From Devosia sp. (GTDB lineage Bacteria > Pseudomonadota > Alphaproteobacteria > Rhizobiales > Devosiaceae), in contig NZ_CP075529.1 in the NCBI RefSeq assembly GCF_025809055.1, positions 372,001-436,000 on the forward strand: 64,000 bases of DNA, given 5' to 3'. The translations under genes and the position numbers were made by a program. Below are positions 53,668 through 62,510 of the stretch, one piece after another (position 1 is the stretch's first letter; each line of letters opens with the position of its first letter). The notes beneath the pieces are model-generated. The model was not told the DNA's origin. It searched no databases and saw only the letters and a program-made list of their open reading frames with translations.

Positions 53668-54468
53668 ATGTCTCAGGTTTCTGAAACCACCGTCGACCGC
53701 AAGATCGACACCAGCCACATGCAGGTCTCCAAGACCGAAGTGGCCATCGACGTCGTCAACATGCACAAGTGGTATGGCGACTTTCACGTGCTGCGCGACA
53801 TCAACCTGCGGGTGATGAAGGGCGAACGCATCGTCATTGCCGGGCCCTCGGGCTCCGGCAAGTCGACGCTGATCCGGTGCATCAACCGGCTCGAAGAGCA
53901 CCAGGAAGGCCAGATCATCGTCAATGGTACGGAACTGACCGCCGACCTCAAGCGCATCGATGAGGTGCGTCGCGAAGTGGGCATGGTGTTCCAGCATTTC
54001 AATCTCTTCCCGCACCTGACGATCCTGCAAAACCTGACTTTGGCGCCGATCTGGGTGCGCGGCATTCCCAAGGCCGAGGCCGAAGCGACCGCCATGCACT
54101 ATCTGGAACGGGTGAAGATCCCCGAACAGGCCAACAAGTTCCCGGGTCAGCTCTCCGGCGGCCAGCAGCAGCGCGTGGCTATTGCCCGCTCGCTCTGCAT
54201 GCAGCCCAGGATCATGCTGTTCGACGAGCCGACTTCAGCGCTCGATCCGGAAATGGTCAAGGAAGTGCTCGAGGTGATGATCGGGCTCGCCGAGGAAGGC
54301 ATGACCATGATCTGCGTGACCCACGAAATGGGCTTTGCCCGCCAGGTGGCGAACCGCGTGATCTTCATGGATCAGGGCCAGATCATCGAGCAGAACGAGC
54401 CGGAAGAGTTCTTCTCCAATCCGCAGCATGAGCGGACCAAGCTGTTCCTCAGCCAGATTCTGCATTAG
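53668..54468 (+). CDS. aapP: General L-amino acid ABC transporter ATPase AapP
   Basis: A 266-residue ATPase of the polar-amino-acid type. Walker A GPSGSGKST (about 64), signature LSGGQQQRVA (about 162), Walker B IMLFDEPTSALDP (about 182), switch THE in CVTHEMGFA. I chose ATG 53668 with AAGAGG upstream. Ends the aapJQMP operon; a terminator follows. Confidence 0.95.
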   Translation: MSQVSETTVDRKIDTSHMQVSKTEVAIDVVNMHKWYGDFHVLRDINLRVMKGERIVIAGPSGSGKSTLIRCINRLEEHQEGQIIVNGTELTADLKRIDEVRREVGMVFQHFNLFPHLTILQNLTLAPIWVRGIPKAEAEATAMHYLERVKIPEQANKFPGQLSGGQQQRVAIARSLCMQPRIMLFDEPTSALDPEMVKEVLEVMIGLAEEGMTMICVTHEMGFARQVANRVIFMDQGQIIEQNEPEEFFSNPQHERTKLFLSQILH

Positions 54469-54490
54469 GGGCAGGGCTGATCAATAAAGG

Positions 54491-54523
54491 TGGGGTCGAG
54501 CCGGCGCACGGCTTGACCCCATT
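54491..54523 (+). terminator. Terminator of aapJQMP
   Basis: The inverted repeat TGGGGTCGAGCCG / CGGCTTGACCCCA (one G-T pair) encloses GCGCA and is followed by TTTG. It lies 22 bp after the aapP stop. Confidence 0.8.
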
Positions 54524-54567
54524 TGTCTGCCTGCCGAATATGGCTCCGGAAAGAAAAGGCCGGACCT

Positions 54568-55590
54568 TTGTCGAAGCTGAACAAGCTCATAGCCGCGCTG
54601 GTATATGCCGCCGCCGCGCTAGTCACCTCCCACGCCACCGCCCAGACTTTGGACGCCGTGCGCGAACGCGGATTCTTGATCTGCGGGTCGTCCGGCCCGC
54701 TGAGTGGCTTTGCCCAGCAGGATCAGGATGGCCGCTGGTCGGGCTTCGACGTCGACCTGTGCCGGGCCCTGGCGGCCGCGATCTTCAGCAATCCCGACCT
54801 TATCGAGTTCCGGGCCTATCGCGGCGAGGCACGGTTTGCGCCGCTGCAGATCGGTGCTGTCGATGTGCTGATGCGCAATGGTGCCTGGACCGAAGGGCGC
54901 GATTCCCGCTATGGCGCCCGCTTCGTGACGCCGAGTTTCTTTGATGGCCAGGCCTTCCTCGTGCCCCAGCAGATGGGCGTCGTTTCGGCCTATGAGCTTG
55001 ATAATGTGAGCATTTGTGTCATTGGCGGTTCGGAGGAACTGCAGGCGCTCGACGAGTTTTTCTTCGCCAACCAGACCCAGTACAGCGCCGTCGTCTATGA
55101 GGACATCGCCGATCTGTCGCTCGCCTATCGGGAGGGGCTGTGCCAGGTGGTTTCGGCTTCTGGCCGGCAGCTCCAGGCCATGCGTCGCGACATGGCCGAT
55201 CCGGCCCAGCACCGGGTGCTGCCGGAGCGAATTTCCAAGGAAATTCTAGGGCCTATGGTGCGTGAGGGGGACGACGACTGGCTCAAGATCGTGCGCTGGA
55301 CGATCTTTGCGCTGATCTCGGCCGAGGAACTGGGCGTGACCAGCCTCAACATCGATTCCCTCTCGGCAGCCCGGACACCGGCAGTGCGCAGAATCCTCGG
55401 CGTCGAGGGCGATTTTGGCACCGATATGGGCCTGCGCCCGACCTTTCTGACCGATGCGATCCGGGCCGTCGGGAACTATTCCGAGCTCTATGAACGTCAC
55501 TTCGGTGCGCAAACCGGGGCGGCGATGCTGCGGGGACAGAACTCGCTGTGGAGCAATGGCGGGCTGCTCTATGCACCGCCAATCCGGTGA
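54568..55590 (+). CDS. Diverged AapJ-like amino-acid binding protein
   Basis: A 340-residue family-3 binding protein with a signal peptide (KLNKLIAALVYAAAALV, cut near TAQ). It matches AapJ along its length: FLICGSSGPLSGFAQQD, GFDVDLCRALAAAIF, RISKEILGPMVREGDDDW, GVEGDFGTDMGL, and the same YAPPIR end. ATG is absent near the start; TTG 54568 follows AAAGG by 7 bases. It lies outside the aap operon, after the terminator, and may bind a different amino acid for the same AapQMP channel. Confidence 0.85.
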   Translation: MSKLNKLIAALVYAAAALVTSHATAQTLDAVRERGFLICGSSGPLSGFAQQDQDGRWSGFDVDLCRALAAAIFSNPDLIEFRAYRGEARFAPLQIGAVDVLMRNGAWTEGRDSRYGARFVTPSFFDGQAFLVPQQMGVVSAYELDNVSICVIGGSEELQALDEFFFANQTQYSAVVYEDIADLSLAYREGLCQVVSASGRQLQAMRRDMADPAQHRVLPERISKEILGPMVREGDDDWLKIVRWTIFALISAEELGVTSLNIDSLSAARTPAVRRILGVEGDFGTDMGLRPTFLTDAIRAVGNYSELYERHFGAQTGAAMLRGQNSLWSNGGLLYAPPIR

Positions 55591-55648
55591 TGCCGGCGCC
55601 CGCATCGATTAACCGATGCCATGCTTGCGGTTAGCGCATTGCTAGCAT

Positions 55649-56362
55649 TTAGCCGAACAGCACGCTAACGCGCCGGTTCTGCTTTCCCTTCTTCTCGATC
55701 TTGCCGAGGACCAGCCGGCCGATCTCGGCGGTGCTGGCAATATGCGTGCCGCCACAAGGCTGTAGGTCGATGTCGCCGATCCGGACGAGTCGCACCCGGC
55801 CCTGTCCCATCGGCGGCTTGACCTTCATCGTCTTGATGAGAGCACTATTGGCCTCCATTTCAGCATCGGTGATCCATTCCGCACTCACCCTGTGATCGGC
55901 TTCGATCATTGCATTGAGAGCAGCCTCGATTGCCGCAAGATCGTCGGGGACTTCCGGCATGTCGAAATCGAGCCGCCCCTTGTCTTCGCCGATCGACCCA
56001 CCGGTGACCGGAAACGGAAAAACCACCGAGAGCAGATGTAGTCCGGTATGCATCCGCATGAGCCGGTGGCGGCGGTCCCAGTCGATCTCGGCCGTAACCG
56101 TTTCACCCGGATGGGGCAGGAGCTGGCCTTCGGAAGGCAAGTGAGCGATGCGTGACTTGTCGCCACCGGGATGAAGCGCAGTCGCAATGGTGATAACCGT
56201 GCCATCGTCCCGGAGGAGACGTCCGCTGTCGCCGGGCTGGCCGCCCGAGGTAGCGTAGAAGACCGTCCGATCCAGGATAACGCCGCCGTCTGCGGTGATT
56301 TCGGTCACCAGGGCTTCGGTGCTTTTGAGATAGGCGTCGTCGCGGAACAGAAATTCGGTCAT
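55649..56362 (-). CDS. alaX: Alanyl-tRNA editing protein AlaX
   Basis: Removes Ser or Gly wrongly attached to tRNA-Ala. A 237-residue stand-alone AlaX of the medium type: a short N-terminal part (TVFYATSGGQPGDSG, about 33-47) and the zinc editing site HxxxH (MRMHTGLHLL, about 104) plus CGGTH (about 205). It starts 7 bp after the cardiolipin synthase gene on the same strand. Confidence 0.9.
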   Translation of the reverse strand: MTEFLFRDDAYLKSTEALVTEITADGGVILDRTVFYATSGGQPGDSGRLLRDDGTVITIATALHPGGDKSRIAHLPSEGQLLPHPGETVTAEIDWDRRHRLMRMHTGLHLLSVVFPFPVTGGSIGEDKGRLDFDMPEVPDDLAAIEAALNAMIEADHRVSAEWITDAEMEANSALIKTMKVKPPMGQGRVRLVRIGDIDLQPCGGTHIASTAEIGRLVLGKIEKKGKQNRRVSVLFG

Positions 56363-56369
56363 CGGGCCC

Positions 56370-57821
56370 TCAAAGTACGGGGGAGAGGAGGCGGGCGGCC
56401 TGGGTCATGACATAGAGCGGCCATGGACGGCTCTCGACTTCGGCCCGCCCGACCTGTCGGCAGGATTTGAAATCTTCGAGCAGCATGGCTTCGACCCCGG
56501 CTATGGTCTCGGCATCGGTGAACCACAAGGTGATCTCGAAATTGATGGCAAAGGACCGGTTGTCGAAGTTGACGCTGCCGATGGTGGCGATCTGGTCATC
56601 CATCAGCACCACCTTCTGGTGCAGGAAGCCGTCGGTATAGCGGAACACCGAAATGCCGTGCTCGACCATGGAATCGGCATGGGCCATGCTCGCCAGCCAG
56701 ACCAGTTTGTGATCGGGATTGTCGGGCAGCATGATGCGCACATCGACCCCGCGCAGCCGCGCGGCGAAGAGCGCCGTGCGGATATCGGTATCGGGCACAA
56801 AATAGGGGCTGACGATCCACAGGCGCTCGCGGGCGCGGCCGATCAGATCGGTAAAGGCGATCGCGCATTCCTCAAGCTTGTCGGCGGGCCCGCTGCCCAT
56901 CACCAGCACGGATTTGTCGCCCGGCGTTTCCAGTTCGGCCGGGGGCCGGTTGGGCAGCAATTCACCCGTCGCCCATTCCCAATCTTCCCGGAACAATAGG
57001 GCGCAACCCAGTGCGGCCGGACCGGACACCCGGACATGGGTGTCGCGCCAATGGCCGAAGCGCGGGGACTGGCCGAGATATTCGATGCCGACATTGTGGC
57101 CGCCGACCCAGGCGTGCTTGCCATCGGCAACCACGATCTTGCGGTGATTGCGGTAGTTGATGCGGAAGGGGCCGTAAAAGCGCAGCAGCTTGTGCCGGTA
57201 ATTGAAGCCGGCGACCTTGATGCCGGCTTCGCGCAGTTCCGTGCGAAAACGGCGCGGCATGCCATTGCTGCCGATATCGTCATACAGCAGGAAGATCGCG
57301 ACGCCCTCGCGCGCCTTGGCGATCAGCCGCTCCGCCAGCTTCTGGCCCAGCGCATCGTCGCGCACGATATAGAACTGGATGAGGAGATAGTCCTTGGCCG
57401 CGTCGATGCCGGCAAAGATGGAATCGAAAGTCGCCTCGCCATCGACCAGGATTTCCACCTCATTGCCCTTGAGAAAGGGCAGTTCGGACACATGGGCCTG
57501 AACTGGCCAGAGCGCGTCGGTTTCCCGATCGATCAGCGCCAGATCCCGGGCTCGCAGCGGACGATCCGCACGGCCATTCCGCACGCGGTCGGTGGCATAG
57601 TCATCGAACAGCTTCCAGCCGAAGATCAGGTAAAGGAAGACGGAGGGGATGGGCAGGAGGACCAGCGAAATCAGCCAGGCGATGGAGCCCTGCGACGTGC
57701 GGGAATTGAGGATTTCCCGGATGGCGCAGACGATGGCCAGCAGATAGACGGCCCCCATGATCAGCGCCACGATGTGAAAATCGGCCACGATGAGGCGGAT
57801 GAGATCGTCGATGCCGAACAC
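56370..57821 (-). CDS. cls: Cardiolipin synthase (phospholipase D family)
   Basis: Makes cardiolipin from two phosphatidylglycerols at the inner membrane. A 483-residue protein with two N-terminal membrane segments and two HKD motifs: HRKIVVADGKHAWVGGHN (about 216-233) and HQKVVLMDDQIATIGSVN (about 397-414). The start is GTG 57821 with GAAGG upstream. Its length matches the family. Confidence 0.93.
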   Translation of the reverse strand: MFGIDDLIRLIVADFHIVALIMGAVYLLAIVCAIREILNSRTSQGSIAWLISLVLLPIPSVFLYLIFGWKLFDDYATDRVRNGRADRPLRARDLALIDRETDALWPVQAHVSELPFLKGNEVEILVDGEATFDSIFAGIDAAKDYLLIQFYIVRDDALGQKLAERLIAKAREGVAIFLLYDDIGSNGMPRRFRTELREAGIKVAGFNYRHKLLRFYGPFRINYRNHRKIVVADGKHAWVGGHNVGIEYLGQSPRFGHWRDTHVRVSGPAALGCALLFREDWEWATGELLPNRPPAELETPGDKSVLVMGSGPADKLEECAIAFTDLIGRARERLWIVSPYFVPDTDIRTALFAARLRGVDVRIMLPDNPDHKLVWLASMAHADSMVEHGISVFRYTDGFLHQKVVLMDDQIATIGSVNFDNRSFAINFEITLWFTDAETIAGVEAMLLEDFKSCRQVGRAEVESRPWPLYVMTQAARLLSPVL

Positions 57822-58051
57822 TTTGTGCCTTCGTCAGTTTGGGGAGCCAATGTAGCAGCGACGGCGCGCGCGGCAACCTTGACTAACCTGTGGCTGAGCG
57901 TAGCATCGTTTACGGCTTCGCGCGGCCGGCCGCTCGCCCCTGTTGGGATGGTGAACGCGCGATCCGCCGATTGGTTTGACCCAAGGATACGGGCGAGCCG
58001 TCAGCAAGGCGAGCACTGACCACCGATTTGCCCGTCCGAAAGGATCAGACC

Positions 58052-58750
58052 ATGCATAGCTTCATGGACGCAAAACTCATGGCCAAACTGCTGCGGCAGT
58101 CCCTGGCAGAGCGCGGCATTGCACTCACCCACAGCGATTGTCTCGAACTCGTGGCCCGCCAATTCGGCCTCGGCAACTGGAATATCCTCAGTGCCCGGAT
58201 CGAGGCGCTGACCGCGGCACAGAAGCCATTGGCCATGCCGGAAGGCTGGCACGATGCCAGCGTCAATCGCGATGGTTATTTCCGCATGGGGCTCGACCCC
58301 GAACGGCCGGGATGCGCGGTGATCGCCAGCACAGCCCTTGCCGACCACGCGCCGGCGGCCCAATTCGGCACGCTGGCCCAGAGCATTGACGCAGACGCCT
58401 ATGCCGGCGGTTCGGTGCGGGTTTCTGCTCAATTGAGCTGCCAGCATCTGGATGGGGCCGGCTCCATCTGGCTGCGGGTCGACGGCGACAATGGGCGCGG
58501 CCTGCGGTTCGACAATCTCATGGACCAACCGGGGATGCCGGTCAGCGGCAGCCACGCGTGGAAGGATTTCTCCATCACGCTCGACGTGCCCGATGCCGCA
58601 TCGATCATCTATTTCGGGTTCCTGATGCGTGGGCGCGGATCGCTTTGGGCCAGGAATTTTGCGGTGGAGCGGCTGGACAGCGTGACCGAACCGCGCCGGC
58701 GCAACGGCTATCGCAACGACCGCCCCACCAATCTGGGATTTGGCGGGTAG
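58052..58750 (+). CDS. Glyoxalase-related protein with unassigned C-terminal beta domain
   Basis: A 232-residue protein. The first ~55 residues (MDAKLMAKLLRQSLAERGI, CLELVARQFGLGNWNILSAR) resemble the small helical Glyoxalase_8 domain. The remaining ~170 residues look like a beta-rich jelly roll (GSVRVSAQLSCQHLDGAG, IWLRVDGDNGRGLRF, WKDFSITLDVPDAA), with no catalytic motif I can name. I chose ATG 58052, following AAAGGATC. It is a single gene after a short gap. Confidence 0.75.
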   Translation: MHSFMDAKLMAKLLRQSLAERGIALTHSDCLELVARQFGLGNWNILSARIEALTAAQKPLAMPEGWHDASVNRDGYFRMGLDPERPGCAVIASTALADHAPAAQFGTLAQSIDADAYAGGSVRVSAQLSCQHLDGAGSIWLRVDGDNGRGLRFDNLMDQPGMPVSGSHAWKDFSITLDVPDAASIIYFGFLMRGRGSLWARNFAVERLDSVTEPRRRNGYRNDRPTNLGFGG

Positions 58751-59386
58751 GTCGAATTGCATGTGGGGGTCTCGGGGGCGTTGGGGTGGCGTCGGGCGAG
58801 CGGCACGTTGGGTTGTTGTCTGAGAGCAACCTCTGCCCGGGGGCATTCCGAGATGCGGACATGGATCCCGGCCTGCGCCGGGATGACATTGTGGTGTCCG
58901 ACCATACAGTGATCCAGTGAGCCAGTGAGCCAGTGAGCCAGTGTGACCTCATGGTGAGCTTGTCGAACCACGAGGTCGGGCCCGTTGTTCCCGCCACGAC
59001 CTCGTCCTTCGACGGGCTCCGGATGAGGCCTACTGATAGTTTTGATGGCGGGGTTGGTTCTGAACCAGAGGTTCCCGCTTTCGCGGGAATGACCCGGGGA
59101 TGGGTCGAAGGGCTGCAGCTGTATTGGGGCTTTCACCCCTCAGCCCGTCCCTCTCCCCAGAGGGGCGAGGGGGCGATGGAGCCGGTGGGGCAGGGCGTCA
59201 GAGAGACCTCATGGTGAGCTTGTCGAACCACGAGGTCGGGCCCGTCGATCCCGCCACGACCTCTTCCTTCGACGGGCTCAGAGCCTGCCCCCGCGGAGGC
59301 GGGGGTTGAGGTCTACTTTTGAAACCGAGGTTCCCGCTTTCGCCGGAATGACCTGGTGGTGGGTCGCAACGGGTGCCTCGTGACCG
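58751..59386. repeat. 636-bp gene-free gap built of several repeat families
   Basis: Contains: a REP-like unit at 58863-58886; four tandem copies of CCAGTGAG at 58914-58945; two ~75-bp direct repeats (58945-59019 and 59205-59279, nearly identical, starting GACCTCATGGTGAGCTTGTC and ending TCCTTCGACGGGCTC); REP units at 59068-59093 and 59328-59353; and the CCCTC/GAGGG element at 59137-59180. No gene is seen. It separates convergent genes. Confidence 0.75.
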
Positions 59387-60436
59387 TCAAGCCGGTTCGG
59401 CCTCCATGACGCTGGCGATGTCGATCGGCTCGCGGCCTTCCATCCAGGGCGGGACCGGCAGGTTCTTGGCGGCGAGGAAGGCCGGATTGAAGATCTTGCT
59501 GGCATAGCGATTGCCGTAATCGCACAGCACGGTGACGATCGTGTGCCCCGGGCCGAGGTCCCGTGCCATGCGCACGGCGCCGGCAATATTGATGGCGCTG
59601 GAACCGCCAAGGCAGAGGCCTTCATGCTCGAGCAGGTCGAAGATGTAGGGCAGGGCCTCGGCGTCGGAGATCTGGTAGGGCATGTCGACATCGAGCCCTT
59701 CCAGATTGGCCGTGATGCGGCCCTGGCCGATGCCTTCGGTGATGGAATTGCCCGAGGATTTCAGGGCGCCATTGGCGAAATATTCGTAGAGCGCGGCGCC
59801 TTCCGGATCGGCGAGGCCGATCTTGATGTCCGGATTGCGGGCTCGCAGGGCCTCGGCGACCCCGGCAAGCGTGCCGCCAGAGCCCACGGCGCAGATGAAG
59901 CCATCCACGCGGCCGCCGGTCTGCTGCCAGATTTCGGGGCCGGTGGTTTCGACATGAGCCCGGCGATTGGACGTGTTGTCGAACTGGTTGGCCCAGACTG
60001 CTCCATTGGGCAGTTCCGCATTGAGCTTTTCGGCGAGGCGCCCGGATACCTTGATGTAATTGTTCGGGTTCCTATAGGGCTTGGCCGGCACCTCGATGAG
60101 CTCGGCGCCATAGAGACGCAAAGCGTCCTTCTTTTCCTGGCTCTGGGTATCGGGGATGACGATCACCGATTTGAAGCCGAGCGAATTGGCGACCAGGGTC
60201 AGGCCGATACCGGTATTGCCGGCGGTGCCCTCGACAATGGTGCCGCCCGGCTTGAGCGCGCCGGACTTGACCGCATCATGGATGATGAACAGCGCCGCGC
60301 GGTCCTTGACGGACTGGCCAGGATTGAGAAATTCCGCCTTGCCCCAGATTTCGCAGCCGGTGAGCGTGGAAACGCGATTGAGGCGGATCAGCGGCGTGTT
60401 GCCGATGGCGGAGATAAGGTCTTGGTGCTTGGCCAT
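59387..60436 (-). CDS. cysK: Cysteine synthase A (O-acetylserine sulfhydrylase)
   Basis: Makes L-cysteine from O-acetylserine and sulfide, PLP-dependent. The 349-residue protein has the PLP lysine in NPGQSVKDRAA (about 48), EGTAGNTGIGL (about 76), the phosphate loop GSGGTLAG (about 183) and GGSSAINIAGA near residue 275. ATG 60436 is preferred over a longer frame to 60463. A single gene; its upstream gap 60437-60612 shows no clear promoter motif. Confidence 0.93.
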   Translation of the reverse strand: MAKHQDLISAIGNTPLIRLNRVSTLTGCEIWGKAEFLNPGQSVKDRAALFIIHDAVKSGALKPGGTIVEGTAGNTGIGLTLVANSLGFKSVIVIPDTQSQEKKDALRLYGAELIEVPAKPYRNPNNYIKVSGRLAEKLNAELPNGAVWANQFDNTSNRRAHVETTGPEIWQQTGGRVDGFICAVGSGGTLAGVAEALRARNPDIKIGLADPEGAALYEYFANGALKSSGNSITEGIGQGRITANLEGLDVDMPYQISDAEALPYIFDLLEHEGLCLGGSSAINIAGAVRMARDLGPGHTIVTVLCDYGNRYASKIFNPAFLAAKNLPVPPWMEGREPIDIASVMEAEPA

Positions 60437-60612
60437 GTGTCTATGTCGTGGAGGATCAGACACTTATGGTAGGGGGCGCGTCGGGGCGCCGCAAGGGATA
60501 AGGGCCCGTCGCGGCAAGCGGTTTCCCTGCCGATGGGCTGCGCGCAAGGGATGATCGGCACCGGGCCGGATGGGGGAATGGTATTGCGCGGACAAGGCGG
60601 CCCGGCGAGGTG

Positions 60613-62007
60613 TCAAAGGTCCCCGATGGCGTCGAGGGCGCGCTGGCGGGTCTGCTTGAGATCGACGATCGGCGCCGGGTAGGTCCTGCCGATGGTGATG
60701 CCGGCCTGCTCCAGCACATCGGCAGGGGCCTCGGCGGGCTTGTGGATCACTCTTTCGGGGAGCCCGGCGAGTTCGGGAACCCAGCGCCGCACATAGTCGC
60801 CGGCCCCGTCAAAGCGTTCGCCCTGGGTTACCGGATTGAAGATGCGGAAATAGGGTGCAGCGTCGAGCCCGCTGCCGGCGACCCATTGCCAGCTGGCCGG
60901 ATTGTTGGCTTCGTCGGCATCCACGAGGCAATCCCAGAACCAGTTTTCGCCCTGCCGCCAGTCGATCAGCAGATTCTTGGCCAGGAACGAGGCGACCAGC
61001 ATCCGCACGCGGTTGTGCATGTAGCCGGTTTCCCAGAGCTCGCGCATTCCCGCATCCACGATGGGAATGCCGGTCTGGCCACGCTGCCAGGCCGCCAGTT
61101 GCGCGGGCGCGTGGCGCCATTTGACGCCCTCATATTTGGGCTGCATGGGCACAGTGGCGATGTCGTCGCGATGATAAAGCTGGTGATAGCTGAAATCGCG
61201 CCAGGCCAGTTCGGACAGGAATTTTTCCACGGCCGCGGCCTGCTCGGGATGGGCATGGGCAAAGGCCCTCGATCGGTGCCAGACCTGGCGCGGGCTGATT
61301 TCCCCGAAGCGCAGATGCGGTGACAGCCTAGAGGTTGCAGGCTTGGCCGGTACGTCGCGGCCTTCGGGATAGGCGGCAACTTCGTCGAGGAAATCGTCAA
61401 GGCGATCCAGCGCCGCGGTCTCGCCGATCGTCCAATGGGCGGCAAGTTTTTTGGCCCAATGCGGCTGCCGATAGTCACCGTCCACGCTTTGAGATTTGCG
61501 GGCGTTGCCGCTGGGCGCGGGAAGGGGGCGCGCGATGGGCATGTCGCGCAGGGTCTTCCAAAAGGGCGTGAACACCGAATAGGGCTTGCCCTGGCCGGTC
61601 TCGATATCCCAGGGCTCGACCAGGACATTGCCGGGATGGGAGGTGACGGCGAGGCCGTCGCCGCGCAGGGATGACTTGATCGTGGCGTCGAGATCGCGCG
61701 CCGCAGGGGCATAGCGGCGGTTCCAGTGGACTTCGTCGGCACCGAACGCTTTGGCCACCTCTGTGATCGTGGCTTGCGCCGGGCCGGTTTCCACGCGCAG
61801 GTCGACGCCGATGGCGGCAAGATCCCTGGCGAGGCTTTGCAGGCTGTGATGCAACCACCAGCGGGCGGCGGCGCCGATGGGCCGCAGGTTGCCGTCGGTT
61901 TCGTGGATGTAGAGGGCCTGCACCTGATCCGCGGTGGCGGCGGCGGCAAGGGCGGGATTGTCGGACAGGCGCAGATCATTGCGCAGCCACACAAGGGCTT
62001 TGGACAC
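60613..62007 (-). CDS. phr: Deoxyribodipyrimidine photolyase (class I CPD)
   Basis: Splits UV-made pyrimidine dimers using blue light. A 464-residue class I photolyase: LVWLRNDLRLSDNPAL at the N-terminus (antenna Rossmann domain), FAD domain with TSRLSPHLRFGEISPR (about 228), WRDFSYHQLY, GQTGIPIVDAGMRELWETGY (about 318-337) and NRVRMLVASFLAKNLLIDW. The start is GTG 62007; CCGGAG lies 7 bases upstream. An RpoE-type promoter (TGAACC-N18-TA) lies 29 bp before the start, as for phrA in the Rhodobacter singlet-oxygen response. Confidence 0.94.
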   Translation of the reverse strand: MSKALVWLRNDLRLSDNPALAAAATADQVQALYIHETDGNLRPIGAAARWWLHHSLQSLARDLAAIGVDLRVETGPAQATITEVAKAFGADEVHWNRRYAPAARDLDATIKSSLRGDGLAVTSHPGNVLVEPWDIETGQGKPYSVFTPFWKTLRDMPIARPLPAPSGNARKSQSVDGDYRQPHWAKKLAAHWTIGETAALDRLDDFLDEVAAYPEGRDVPAKPATSRLSPHLRFGEISPRQVWHRSRAFAHAHPEQAAAVEKFLSELAWRDFSYHQLYHRDDIATVPMQPKYEGVKWRHAPAQLAAWQRGQTGIPIVDAGMRELWETGYMHNRVRMLVASFLAKNLLIDWRQGENWFWDCLVDADEANNPASWQWVAGSGLDAAPYFRIFNPVTQGERFDGAGDYVRRWVPELAGLPERVIHKPAEAPADVLEQAGITIGRTYPAPIVDLKQTRQRALDAIGDL

Positions 62008-62035
62008 GGCAAGGCTCCGGATGGTTCCATACCGA

Positions 62036-62061
62036 TACGCGCGGGAACCGGCTCCGGTTCA
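62036..62061 (-). promoter_or_regulatory. Probable RpoE promoter of the photolyase gene
   Basis: Read on the minus strand: TGAACC (62061-62056), 18 bases, TA (62037-62036). One mismatch to TGATCC-N18-TA, same spacing as the two perfect sites at 17173 and 22794. It lies in the 56-bp gap after the SRPBCC gene, so the photolyase would have its own stress promoter. Confidence 0.65.
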
Positions 62062-62063
62062 GG

Positions 62064-62510
62064 TCACTCCATCAATTCTGCCAGTTGCTCGAGCGCCGCA
62101 TTCCAGGCTTCCATGGAAAAGATGCGGGTCTGCGCATCGGCATGGGGCAGGCCGCGCTCGACCAGAGTGATGCGGGTGGCGTCCTCGCCCACGGGGGCAA
62201 AGGTGATGTCGAGCACGAAGATCATCTCGTCGTCCTCGTCCTTGTGGACCCAGGACATGACGAGGCGCTCATCTTCGACGAATTGCAGCACTTCGCCCGA
62301 AACCTCGTGATCGGCCTCGTCGTCCTCTTCGCCGAAGGTCACGTAGTGATAGGTGCCGCCCTCGAAGGCGTCGAACTCGGCCTCGTCCACCTGCCACTGC
62401 TCGATCAGGGCCGGATCGGTCCAGGCCGCGAAGACATCGCTGACATTGGCGGCAATGGTGCGCGAGAGGGTGATCTGGCTTTCGCCGTCACCTGCCATGG
62501 TATCGCTCAT
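62064..62510 (-). CDS. SRPBCC/AHSA1-domain protein
   Basis: A 148-residue START-like ligand-binding fold: ISLSRTIAANVSDVFAAWTDPALIEQW (blocks SRTIAANVSDVF and AWTDPALIEQW), FEGGTYHYVTFG, ITFAPVGEDATRITLVE, and a C-terminal helix (AWNAALEQLAELM). It probably binds a hydrophobic molecule or acts as a chaperone-like factor; role unknown. The start overlaps the MFS stop by four bases, with AAGGAG upstream. Confidence 0.87.
   Translation of the reverse strand: MSDTMAGDGESQITLSRTIAANVSDVFAAWTDPALIEQWQVDEAEFDAFEGGTYHYVTFGEEDDEADHEVSGEVLQFVEDERLVMSWVHKDEDDEMIFVLDITFAPVGEDATRITLVERGLPHADAQTRIFSMEAWNAALEQLAELME

Noticed and set aside
58914..58945. A short CRISPR-like array (four repeats in a row)
   Set aside because: The unit is 8 bp with no spacers and no cas genes nearby; it is a simple tandem repeat.
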